64,000 bases of DNA, from NCBI GenBank assembly GCA_964036045.1, contig OZ038388.1, positions 32,447,759 through 32,511,758 on the forward strand, in the 5' to 3' direction. This stretch comes from Eutreptiella sp. 'Long Island Sound 2002' (taxonomy: Eukaryota; Euglenozoa; Euglenophyceae; Eutreptiales; Eutreptiaceae). This document shows positions 33,231-43,999 of the stretch, one piece after another (the stretch's first letter is position 1; each line of letters opens with the position of its first letter). The notes under the pieces are model-generated. The model ran no database searches. It saw only the letters and a list, made by a program, of their open reading frames with translations, and was not told the origin of the DNA. Position numbers and translations under genes: made by a program.

Positions 33231-35378
33231 GCACCAGGAGGTAGTGGGAAGGGCGCGCCTGCCACCACGCATGCCTAGCAGGATAACAGTGATGGCAGAC
33301 TCCGATGGCTCGCCCCAGCGGGACGACCGCCACCACCGCCGGTCCTGCTCCCGCTGCCCCGCCTCCCCGGAGTGGACGGGGAAGACCCTCGCGGAGCGCG
33401 AGAAGCGGAGGTTGGCGGATGCGGCGGTGCTGGTCGGGCCGCCGCCGCCGGCCCGGGAGCCTGAGCCAGCCGAGGTGACCGCCCCCGCCGCCCAAGCAGC
33501 AAGCCCTGCCGCCTTGCCCCGGGAGGGGGCCCCAGACGCGCAGGAAGCGGAGACCGCAGCCCCAGCGAGCCACGCCGCGGCCCCGACCGCGGCCCCCGGC
33601 ACGCCGCCGACACGGGGCGTAGCCCCGGCGCAGGAACCGGGCGCATCACCGAGGGCTGCCGCAGCCGCAGAGGAGAGCGAGGTGGGCGCGCGAGGGGTTG
33701 CGACCGCGGCCCCGGCGGGCCGCGCCACCGCCTCGGCCACCCACGCCGCGACCCCCAGCACGCCGCGAAAGCGGGGGACGGACCCCGCACGGACAACTTG
33801 CGCCTCGCCGGCGGCCGCCGCAGCAGCAGCAGTGGGCAGGGAGAGCGCGAAGTACCGCGCCCACGTCAACCCCACCCACACCCACACCAGCCCCCCCAAG
33901 CAGTTCCCCCCCAAGGCCCTTCCCCCCGGGGCGGGCGCGGCACGTCCGCCCCCCGGCGCCCGAGCGCTCGCCGCCGGGCGTCACGCTGCCGCAGCTGCAA
34001 AGACAGCGGGACGCCCGGCGCGTGATCCAGGAAGGAGGGGAGGGCGCGCAGGCAGAGCTGCGTGCCAGCCACGGGAGCGCGGAGCGGGGGGCAGGAGGCG
34101 ACAGGGGAAGTGCCCAGGAGCGCGCGCAAGGAGCAGGCCAGGGCACGCGCGGCAGGGAGCAAGGGCGCAGCAGCGGGGGGGGGGCAGAGCGCAGGCAGCG
34201 GACGGCGCGACTCAGGGCAGGGGGCCGGGAACGGACCAGGGCACGGGAAGGGCGCACAGGGGCGCGGGCAGGGAGCCCAGGTGCAGGGGGCGGGGCGAGG
34301 GGCGGTGGGCGAGCGGGCAGGCCAGGGCGTGGGGGACGGGGGGCGGGACCCGCGGCACGTGCAGGGGGCTGGAAAGGGGCCCAAGGGCAAGTGCAAGGGC
34401 GCCGCGGGCCCCAAGGGACAGGCGGGACGGGGGATGGGAGCCCGGGGGGGAGGGCGGGCCGGAGGGAGGGGGGCGGGGAGCGGGGCGCCCCCGCAGCCGG
34501 ACGTGCAGCAGGTGAGGTGCATCCCCCCCGGCATCCAACAGATGCCGGCGCACCACACCCACCACCACCACCACCACCACCACCACCACCTCTACAAGAT
34601 CGACCCTGACGCCGGCGAGCTTGTTTCCCCCCAACCCCCACGACCCCAGCACCAGCCAGCCCGCCCCGCGCCGAGAGCGGAGCCGGCGCGGATGGCCTCG
34701 GCGGAGGGGGGGCGGGGCGCCGCATCGGCGCCGCAGGCACAGGGGCAGCGAGGGGAGCCAGCGCGAGGGGCAGAGGGGGCCCGGCCGTGGGACCGGGACT
34801 GGGGCACGGTCCCGGACCCTCTGGGGGAGGAGGCCCTCCCCCTGGTGGGGGAGGTGTACGGGTGGTTGTGCTGGGCCAACCAGGGGACCACCAGGGGGTT
34901 GAGGAACCGGCCCTTCGATGCCGTGCTCCTCCGGAGAGACGGAGGAAACCGAGAGGTACCCCCGGGGGGGTGGGCAGCCCCGGAGGACCATGAGAGGGTC
35001 CTCAGGTCAGTGATCCGGGCGGCGTGGCCCGACAGGGAGCCGACGTGGCCGGCCTTCCTGGAAGGGGGAGCGGTGCTCCGCATCACGGATGCGCACGCCA
35101 ACAACTGGCTCCCCCGGGCCTTGCGCAGCGCCCTCGCCCACTGGCGCTACCTCGCGCAATCTGCCGCCGCCACAGCCCCAGCCCCCACACAAGCGGCGGC
35201 CCAGGTGACGGCCCAGACGGCGGACGCGAGAAAGTGGGGGGGGGAGCTGGGCCGCCCGGCCCACGCCCCCCCCACGGTACGGCATGATGCAGGAGCGCGC
35301 GCCACCTCCCGCGGGAGGAAGGGCAGAGACAACGAGCGCGAGGGGGAACCTGCTGCCCTGCAGCCCGCTAACCGCTGA
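33229..35378 (+). pseudogene. Ala/Pro-rich ORF with a compact C-terminal domain
   Basis: Frame 1 begins with a CSRCPASPEW motif and a basic helix (LAEREKRRLADAAV), then Ala/Pro-rich repeats of about 42 residues. The reading moves through frame 2 (LPQLQRQRDARRV) and a Gly/Arg-rich region (34,080-34,480) to frame 3, where a (CAC)n tract encodes a His run at 34,560-34,590. The last ~190 codons are globular-looking (GEVYGWLCWANQGTTRGLRN, AWPDREPTWPAFLEGG, NNWLPRALRSALAHWRYL). Ends in TGA at 35,376. Immediately downstream of copy A; together with the zinc-motif ORF it may form one unit. No family recognised. Confidence 0.4.
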
Positions 35379-36929
35379 CCGCTAACCCTCACGGCCGCCC
35401 CCGTCTGGCCAGTGCCGCGCGACGACGGCCGGGGGGATGAGGGGCCCCAGCGAGGGTCTGCACGAGGGTCCGGCTCTAGGTAGAGGGGGGCGGGGGAAGG
35501 GTGCGACCCCCCAGCCGATGGCTGGCCCCCGGGGCCGGGACCACCGTGCCGCCCCCCCCCGCCGGCTGTCAGGAGGCGGCGCCAGGGGACGAGAGGGCCC
35601 CCCACACTCCCCCCCCCCCCTCCCACTCAGGCCCAAGAGCGGACGGAGGCAGACCGCAGAAACGGCGGCCCCACAACCCCCCCGAAGAGGCCGCTGCACC
35701 CGGGGTGCGGGGGCACCACGGCCGAGGCAGGCGCCCACACGCCCTGCCTGCTGCCGGCCGACGGCGGACCGGCGACGCCCAGGACGGCGCAAACGGAGCG
35801 GCCTTATCAGAGGTCGGCCCGGGGAAGACGGGGACGCGAACCAGGGCGGGGGGGTTCCCCCCCCCCCCCCCCCCCCCCCCCCGCCGCACTGACCCGTCGG
35901 CGGCCGACCGGACCGCGCCCGACGCCCGCGGCCGCCCGGCAACCCCCACGGCACGAGTATCCCCCGGGGGGGCACGCCGGGGGCAACGGAAGGCAGACCG
36001 ACGCCCGATGGGGCGGGGGGGCGGGGGGGCGGCCCCCCCACCCCCCCCCCGCCCCCGCACTTCCCCCAGCTAGGGAGCCACAGGAGCGGCCTTCCGCCCC
36101 CCCGGAGCCGAGGGGACGCCCCCCCACCCCAGAAGGGACCGCGACGCGGGGGGGGGGGGGGGTGCGGCTGGACCTGCTCCCGCGGGGGTCGCGGCCGCGG
36201 GGCGAGCCCACACCAGCGTGCCGGAGCAACGCGCGCACCAGAACAGTATGGGGGCCGCGCCCCACATGACCCTCCCGTGACCACAGCCCACTCAGGGAGG
36301 GCAGAGGGGGGGTTCAGGTCAGCGGGGGCCCCCGGGGGAGCGGTCCACGGGCCGCCCCTCACCCCCCCCCACCCCGGGGCGGCACTGCGTCCCCGACCGC
36401 ACGCGCACGCCGGAAGGGAGTGCGCCGACGACACGGGGGCGGCCAGGATTGAGTACCGCAGGCCGCCACCCAGAAGGGGAGCAGGGAGGCCGCGGCGTGA
36501 CCCCCCCCCAACCCCCCCACCGGCCCGCAAGCCGCAGGGGCCCCGGCCTCCACCCCCCCAGGGAGGGGGGATGGTCCCCCCCCCGCCCGAGAGAGGAGCC
36601 GGAGCGCGACCCCCCCCCCCGCCCCAGCTGCCGGCTCCCACGGGGGCCGCGCAGAACAAGCGAGCCCGCGCCAACGCGCCAGGACGCCGCACAGATCGCG
36701 CCCAGAGAAGGCGGGCGAGCACAAACCGGAGTGGTATGGGGGGCCACGCCCCCCATGTACAACAAGACGCCAGTGACACCCGCTTTGTTGCCTGCCCAGG
36801 GAAGTCAGAGGGACGGAACGAGGCACAGCGACCCCCTCCCTACAGGCCCCCCCCGGCCGCACGAACGGGGGGTACGGCGCACGCCCCCCCCCCCAGCCCG
36901 CCCCCCGGCACACGAACGCCACGGACCCG
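35379..36929. other. G/C-rich intergenic stretch with homopolymer runs
   Basis: No credible gene. Contains many G and C runs, the longest a C26 run at 35,857-35,882. Open frames here are a by-product of composition. Confidence 0.6.
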
Positions 36930-37962
36930 CCCCGCGGCGCGCAGCCCCCACAGGGCGTGCAGGCCGAGGGGACAGAGAAGGGCCCCCACACCCGCACGCC
37001 CGCGCCCACAACACGTGGATCGCGGACCCCAACAGCCCGCCCAGTGGGCGGGCAGTCGGGGGAGGGGGAGCGCCTGACCCCAGACGCCCCTCGCAACAGG
37101 TGAAGGCACCCCCCCCGGGGACGCCCTACCGCCACTCCCAAAACCCCAAGCCAAGTAGGGGGGAACCGGGACCGGACCGCCCCCCCCCAAGCACGCCAGA
37201 CGGAGCAAGGGACCGGGGCAGGACACGCGGAGGGGGACGGACCACACCACGCGAGGTGCGCACGCCACACCACCCAGGTGGGGGGGGAGCAGACGCCGCG
37301 GGAGCGCGAGCGCACACACATGTAAAGGGCACGCGGGGACTACCAGAAGGGCAACCGGACCGAGCTCGCGGAAAGCAGACCGCGTGGAATGGCGTACCAG
37401 CGAGCGAGGGTAAGGGACACCCGGACGGGACGGCCCGCCACACGCAGCGCGGAACACGCGGGGCGGGCAGGGAGAAACGAGAGAGACACAACACCAGGTA
37501 CCGGCCCGAACCCCCCGAACCGGCCGCGAGCGCCGCGCACACACAGACGGGGCACTGCACCCGCCAAGGCAGTAGTGGCGCACAGCGCCACGCCCCAACC
37601 CCTAGGCTAGGCAGCCTCCGCGCCAGCCCAAGGGGGTCCGACTGGCGACAAGCCAGTAGCACGGGCCCGGCGGCGCCGGCGCCCCGGGCGACCACGCATT
37701 AGGGGGGCGACGCAGTGGGTAAGCGCCGGCAGCCACGACTGCGAATTGATGCACTGACCGGGGAGTGGCGAACGGGGAAGCCGGGGAAGGACGGGGCTCC
37801 GAGCCCTGTGAACCCAGGGGACTCCGCCACCAGGCAGGAGTTGCGTCTTGGGGGCCCCCCACTAGGACCCGGTGGGGAGGATATCACCTGGCCCGACCAG
37901 GTGGCCCCCCGGGGCCGAAAGGCGTCTAGTACCCACAAAATCAAACCTCAAACCTCAAACCT
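36930..37962 (-). repeat. Left arm of ~1-kb inverted repeat
   Basis: The reverse complement of this segment matches 39,912-40,945. The inner ends both read GGTTTGAGGTTTGATTTTG..GGTACTAGACGCC pointing inward, and the match continues with a few mismatches and two indels of tens of bases to GCTGCGNGCCGCGGG. The outer part contains satellite-like units. A CGCAGTGGGTAAGCGC word near 37,709 resembles a tRNA A-box region. Confidence 0.75.
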
Positions 37963-38906
37963 GGTAGGCATGCGTGGTGGCAGGTGCGCCCTTCCCACTA
38001 CCTCCCGCTGCACCTGTGTCGTGCCCTGGGCAGTGCCGTGCAGTGCTCCGCGGGGGGGAGGGGGGGAGGGGGTGGGGGGCTGGCGGCGGTGCCGGCCCCG
38101 TACGGGCGGGGGCCGGTGGCCATCCATCGGCATTGGGAGGGGAGGCGGGGGAGCCACGCGGCCCACGCGTCGCGCCACAGCTCCCAGTCTGGGGCGGGGG
38201 TCAGGGCCCTGGGCCCCCGGGGGTCGTCGGGTGGTGCCCGGGAGAGCCGCACTAGGTGGACCCCCGTAACCGCGGTGACCTCCTGTGTTCGCAGGAAGGT
38301 GTGTACCCCGTCCCGCGCCAGGGGCGCCGGGAGGGGGGGGCGGGGTACGGGTGCTGCCCCGTAGAGGTGGGTGGGCGTGATCCCCAGAACCCGCTCCGGG
38401 GCCCCGCGGGTCGCGACGACGAGGAGGAGCGCGGGGGTGCCCGGGCGTTCTTGCCAGAGGACCTGCCCCCTGTGGTGGGCACCCCTGGTCCTGGAGAGGG
38501 GGGGGGACAGGTCCAGGTTGGCCCAGCCGCGGGGCGCATGCGTCGCCGGCGGGAGGGCGCACCTGGTGGGCTCCCTGGGGAACGCCTCGCACACGACGGC
38601 GTACGGGGGGGGCAGCCTGGCGCCGTCGTATACCGGGTTGGTTGGCCGGGGGCGGGCGGGCGCCTCGTCCGCGCCTTCCACGAACACCGTGATTTCACCC
38701 ACCTCCAGGTCCTCGTCCGGGGGGTGTAGAAGGTGGAGCGCCGCATCCAGCTCGGACACTCCCCCCGGGTATGTGGCCCGCGCCTGGTTCAGGTACGGGG
38801 CCGTGTCCCCGGGGCAGCGCGTCCTGAGGGCGTGCAGCAGGGCTGAGGCTTTGCTGCGGAGGGTCATGGCAGACCCCGCTCCCGTCAGCCGCAGGGTGTC
38901 CCCTAT
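37963..38906 (-). pseudogene. Repeated gene family, copy B, N-terminally truncated
   Basis: About 300 codons homologous to copy A from TLRLTGAGSAM onward, open throughout, with CAG (Gln) where copy A has TAG. The N-terminal ~110 residues are missing because the sequence runs into an LTR at 38,907. The native stop TGA has become AGG, adding four codons before TAG. It lies between the two inverted arms. Confidence 0.6.
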
Positions 38907-39911
38907 TGACGCGTTCCCGTGGGGGGCCTGGCCACGGGACGCTGCAGCGGACACGCACAGGCAAGCAGGCAGGCAAAGCACTGCGCTCACAAGGGCATCC
39001 TCATGCTCGTGTCATGTGACAAAGCGTTTCAGGATCCTTGCCACTCTGAAACAAGGGAACAAAAGTATGTACAGCAACACATCAGAATATGTACACATGG
39101 GGTTAAGACTGGACTGGGGTAAGGGCATCACAGGACCATAGACACTCAGTCCCAACCCATGTCCCAATCCCAGGTCCGACCCTCTCAGTGGCTGGCAGGG
39201 GCGGGGGCTCAAACACAACCCATGCCCTGCTCAGTCCGGACCCTGAAACCCTGCCAATAGGGGAGGGTGTCTCGCCCAGCCACAGGCGAGTTCCTGGGAA
39301 CCAAGGGACCCCAAGGCCAACCGACAGTCGCTCCCCATGCTCCCTTAACGGCAGGTCCCAACTCCCCTCTGAGCCGGAGAGAAGGCCCCGCAATTATCCC
39401 CTAGCAGTTGGTAGCTGAAAATGGGCTGTTTCAGCCCAGACTGATATTAGCTCGAAAAATTCAAACGTTGACCCCTCGTCCAGACCAGCCAGAGGTAGGG
39501 ACGAGGCAACTGCCCCTATGCCCCTCAAGTACGAACTCCCTAGACCCTTCACCTGACTTGGTTCCCTCTGAGTCCCCGACATCAGGGCACCACGGGTTCG
39601 TCAAGTGGGGTCATGATGCCAAAATCACCAAAATTGGCGTCATTCCCACGGGTGCCTCGCCCAACCAGGGCAAGGCCAATTACCCACAGGATAGGAGGCC
39701 GGACCTAGGACCTATATCTGAGTGCAGGACTTGAAATTGGGTCCGGGCTCCGCATGGGCATAGAGAAATGGGGTCGCCAATTGACCACACGGGGGGCTGA
39801 AATTTGGGTCCCAAACAGGGGGTCACTTTGGATGCTCAAAATGAGCCAAAATCGGGGTTATCCCCAACGGCATATCTCCACGCCGGCTTGGGGATCAGAT
39901 CCGCCATTCCA
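38907..39911 (-). repeat. Truncated LTR (same family as 52,675 and 58,887)
   Basis: Matches the first ~1,005 bp of the 1,242-bp LTRs at 52,675-53,916 and 58,887-60,128, starting TGACGCGTTCCCGTGG. It stops at CCATATGCG, where the right inverted arm begins. Its left junction with the repeated gene is identical to that at 52,674/52,675. Confidence 0.8.
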
Positions 39912-40945
39912 TATGCGGTTTGAGGTTTGAGGTTTGATTTTGCGGGTACTAGACGCCTTTCGGCCCCGGGGGGCCACCTGGTCGGGCCAGGTGATATCCT
40001 CCCCACCGGGTCCTAGTGGGGGGCCCTCCAAGACGCACCTCCTGCCTGGTGGCGGAGTCCCCCTGGGTTCACAGGGCCCGGAGCCCCGTCCTTCCCCGGC
40101 TTCCCCGTTCGCCACTCCCCGGTCAGTGCATCAATTCGCAGCCGTGGCTGCGGGCGCTTACCCACTGCGTCGCCCCCCTAATGCGTGGTCACCCGGGACG
40201 CCGGCGCCGCCGGGCCCGTGCTACTGGCTTGTCGCCAGTGGGACCCCTTGGGCTGGCGCGGAGGCTGCCTAGCCTAGGGGTTGGGGCGTGGCGCAGTGCG
40301 CCACTACTGCCTTGGCGGGTGCAGTGCCCCGTCTGTGTGTGCGCGGCACTCGCGGCCGGTTTGGGGGGACCAGGCCGATACCTGGTGTTGTGTCCCCCCC
40401 GTTTCCCCCTTCCCGCCCCCCGTGTCCCGCGCTGTGTGTGGCGGGCCGTCCCTTCCGGGTGTCCCTTACCCTCGCTCGCTGGTACGCCATTCCACGCGGT
40501 CTGCTTTCCGCGAGCTGAGTCCGGTTGCCCTTCTGGTATTTCCCGCGTGCCCTGTGTGCGTGTGTGCGCTCGCGCTCCCGCGGCGTCTGCTTCCCCCCCT
40601 TCGTTCCCCTGGCAGGTGTGGCGCGCGCACCTCGCGCGGTCCCGGCACTGGGCGCTGGTAGGGCCGTTCCACGTGGTCCGTGCCCCTCCGCGTGTCCTGC
40701 CCCGGTCCCTTGCTCCGTCTGGCGTGCTCGGGGGGGGGCGGTCCGGTCCTGGTTCCCCCCTACCTGGCTTGAGGCTGTTGTTGTGAGGGGCGGCTGAGGT
40801 CAAACGCTCCCCCTCCCCCGACTGCCCGCCCTCTGGGTGGGCTGTTGGGGTCCGCTACCCACGTGCTGTGGGCGCGGGTGTGTGGGTGTGGGGGCCCAAC
40901 ACTGTCCTCTTGGCCTGCATGCCCTGTTGGGGCTGCGTGCCGCGG
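39912..40945 (+). repeat. Right arm of ~1-kb inverted repeat
   Basis: Reverse-complement partner of 36,930-37,962. The + strand is A-poor in the outer half, the mirror of the T-poor left arm. It passes directly into satellite-like units. Confidence 0.75.
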
Positions 40946-41348
40946 GGGTGGTGTGGTGGGGGGCCGTCCCCGGGGGGCGGTGGCCTGCCACTGTTGTGAG
41001 GGGCGTCCGGTGTCAGGCGATGTCCCTCCCCCGGCCGCCCGTCTTCTGGGGCGGGCAGCCGGGGTTCCGCGACCCTTGTGTCCTGGGTGCGGTCGGTGCG
41101 GGCGTGGGGACCCAGCACCGGTTCCACAGCGTGCGCCCTTGCTGGCCGGCGTTGCTCGCTGTGGGGGTGGCGGAAGGGTGTCCCCGGGGGGGGGTGCCTT
41201 CCACCGTTGTGAGGGGCGTCTGAGGTCAGGCCCTCCCCCTCCCCCGACTGCCCGCCCACTGGGCGGGCCGTTGGGGTCCGCCACCCACGTGCTGTGGGTG
41301 CGGGTGTGTGGGTGTGGGGGCCCAACACTGCCCCCCTGGCCTGCATGC
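40780..41348 (+). repeat. Diverged satellite units
   Basis: About three units with GAGGGGCGTC..CCCCCGACTGCCCGCC..CTGTGGG, the same repeat type as 46,576-52,456 but longer and more diverged. Confidence 0.65.
41042..41348 (+). repeat. 307-bp perfect direct repeat, left copy
   Basis: Identical base for base to 46,269-46,575 (begins TCTTCTGGGGCGGG, ends GGCCTGCATGC). The sequence after the right copy continues as expected for an undisturbed array (compare 40,916 onward), so the 4.92 kb between the copies looks inserted. Confidence 0.9.
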
Positions 41349-41940
41349 GGTGCCCTTACGTGGTGGTCGCGCGCGCTGGGCCCCTGTCCCAGAACGGAAT
41401 AAAAAGATAGGTAAAATACGACGAAAAAACTTTCTGAATAGCTAAAAATAAAGCTAATTAGCATAAAAAACGCTTAGGCTAAAAAGCGCGCTGCGAAACG
41501 CGTAAAAACGCGACGAAAATGTTTTCGACGTCAAATAGGTGAATAGTGAACGCCGTAAGCACCGTAACGCTCGTAGGACCCCAACGCCGTCCTTGCCGTC
41601 GTCTAACTCGCTATAGGTGCAAAGAAAAACGCGTCGCGAGCAGCGCGTAAAACTCGAAAATTTTTCATAACTCGCCACGACCCCTCTTGTCGCGCCCTGC
41701 CGCCTTTTTCTTCTTCTTCTCCATGCACCTCCCTCCCCACCCTCGTGCCCATCACTCCCCTTGCCCTGCAGCTCAGGCGGCGGCCCTGGGGGAACGCGGT
41801 AAACCCTTAGCAATGGACACCAACACGCTCCACGACGCCACGCACAAGAACCAGGCCGAGAACATCAAGAACGACGGGTAGCACGTAAGGCGCAGCAACG
41901 AACATGGTCTTGCTGCATGCGAGTGTGTTGGGTCGTGTAT

Positions 41941-42040
41941 AATTTCATTTTTTTATTTTTTTTTTTTTTGTTTTTCTGTTTTTTTTTTTTTTCAAAAGCA
42001 AAAAAAAGCAAAAAAAAAAAAAAGAGAACAAAAAAATATA
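41941..42040. other. T-run/A-run hairpin
   Basis: A block of T runs (about 41,947-41,991) is followed after CAAAAG by A runs (about 41,998-42,023), able to form a long A:T hairpin. It marks an abrupt switch from T-rich to T-free + strand sequence. Confidence 0.6.
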
Positions 42041-42122
42041 TATATTTTACGAAATTTTGCGGCGGTTTTTCAAGTAGGTACAACCACACCCACGCAACAA
42101 ACAAACCAGCACAGCACCGCAT

Positions 42123-43685
42123 GGCAGCACGGCACCGCAGGACACGGCACAGGACGCAGGACACCACAGGACAACGCACAGCACAGCAAGACACCACGAC
42201 ACACCAGAGCAGCACCACCACACCGCAGAACGCCCAAGGAGACACCACAACGCACAGGGACACGCCACAGCACGAGGCACCAACAACAGCGCAGACGACA
42301 CTGGCGCCGCACGACGGGCCGCAGCAAACACAAACAGCACCGCAAAACGACAGCAGAGCACGACAGCACAGCACCACACGACAGCACAGCGCCACAGCAC
42401 ACGACACAGGGAAGCAAGGCACCACAGCCAGCACAACAAGGCACCGCAGCGCACAGAGCGGAGAAGACAGGGAACGCACAGCACGAGGAAAAGAGCACCA
42501 CAGCACGCAGCCACCACCACCGGGCAAAAAACAGCACAGCCAACCAACAGCACAACACAGCACAGCACGACAGCCCACAGGAGGGCAAAGCAAGCCCCAA
42601 CAGCACCGCAACACGACAGCAGAGCACAACAGCACAGCACCACGCGACAGCACAGCACCACAGAACACGACACAGGAAAGCAGGGCACCACAGCAAACCA
42701 CACCAACCACAGGGAAACAGACCACGCGGCCAGACAGGGACACCGAAACACGCCACCAGCAGACAACCACGGGCCACCAGACCCAGCACCGCACCACGGC
42801 ACACCACAGCACCAGGCGCCAACAACAGCGAGCACCACACGAACAGCACAACGCGAGCGCACCAGCACAGCGAAGCACAGCACCACACAAAGCGGAGAGG
42901 ACAGAGAACGCACAGCACAGCACCCCGGGACACACACAGCACAAAGCAGAGCGGCCAACAACAGCACGCACCCCCGCGCCACGACAACACACACACAGCA
43001 CGGGGGAACACCGCAAAACGCAGCGCCGCAGAGCACAGGGCCCCAGGGCAACGGGCAGCGCCAGAGGGCACGGCGCAACAAGCAGCAGCACCCAACGAGC
43101 ACAACGCGGCACAGCACCGCAGCGAGGGACGCACAGCACAACGCAGCACACGGCACACAGCACGGAGCGGCAGCGACGAAAACCGCGGGACAAAAAGGGG
43201 GGGGGGGGGGCAGCAACCGACGGGGAGCAAGCACCAGCCAGGCAGAAAGCACGAAAGAGGGACAAGCGCACGGAGAGCCGAGAGGCGGAAGGCCAACAAA
43301 GCAAACAACGCACAGCGCCGAGGCCCAGGGCACCCGAGCCGGAAACCAGAGAAAGCCGGAGACAACGGGGGCGCACAGGAGAGGAAGGGGAAGAAAAAAA
43401 GAAAAAAAAAACAACACCAAGGCACCAAGCAGGAGCGACGAAAACACCGAGACACAAAAAGGGAGGGGGTGGGGGGAGAAACCACCAAAGAGCAGCCAAC
43501 GGCCAAGCAGGAGACACAAACGACGCGCGAGCGCACGAAGAGGCAGACAGCGGGAGGCCGAGAAAAACAACCAAAGCACGGCGCCAAGGCAACGAGGAAC
43601 GGCGAGGGCAGCAAGAGAGCGGGGGGCAACCCCAGCCCGGAGGGGGCCAAGCAAAGCAGAAAGACAAAGCGGCCAAAGGAAAAGG
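42123..43685 (+). other. Thymine-free segment
   Basis: Line-by-line reading finds no T on the + strand from 42,303 to 43,469 (1,167 nt) and only two T (42,302 and 43,470) from 42,123 to 43,685. The first part is CAGCACCACA-rich with a long-period repeat (42,337-42,440 resembles 42,600-42,705); the last part is A/G-rich. Without T no stop codon can occur in any forward frame, and without A none on the reverse strand, so the very long ORFs through here are not genes. Confidence 0.92.
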
Positions 43686-43756
43686 TGAGGCGCACCACAA
43701 CCCGCCCGGGAGGCCGGCCCGCCCGACCCGGCCAAAAAGAGCAAGCACACGCACGC

Positions 43757-43975
43757 CAGCCGCCGTCCGGATGGACGAGTGCGCGCCCGGAGGGTACCCA
43801 ACCCCTGCCGGCAACGAACAGCCGCCGTCCGGATGGACGAGTGCGCGCCCGGAGGGTACCCAGCCCCTGCCGGCTACGAACAGCCGCCGTCCGGATGGAC
43901 GTGTGTGCGCCCGGAGGGTACCCAGCCCTTGCCGGCTACGATAGCCGCCGTCCGGATGGACGAGTGAGCGCCCCG
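43757..43975 (+). repeat. 62-bp minisatellite, four copies
   Basis: Units beginning GCCGCCGTCCGGATGGACG at 43,759, 43,821, 43,883 and 43,944 (periods 62, 62, 61). Confidence 0.88.
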
Positions 43976-43999
43976 CAGCGGCACCCCACACAGCAACAC

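Noticed and set aside
37700-37770. tRNA gene in the inverted arm (CGCAGTGGGTAAGCGC)
   Set aside because: Resembles a D-arm, but no B box follows at the right distance and no cloverleaf forms.
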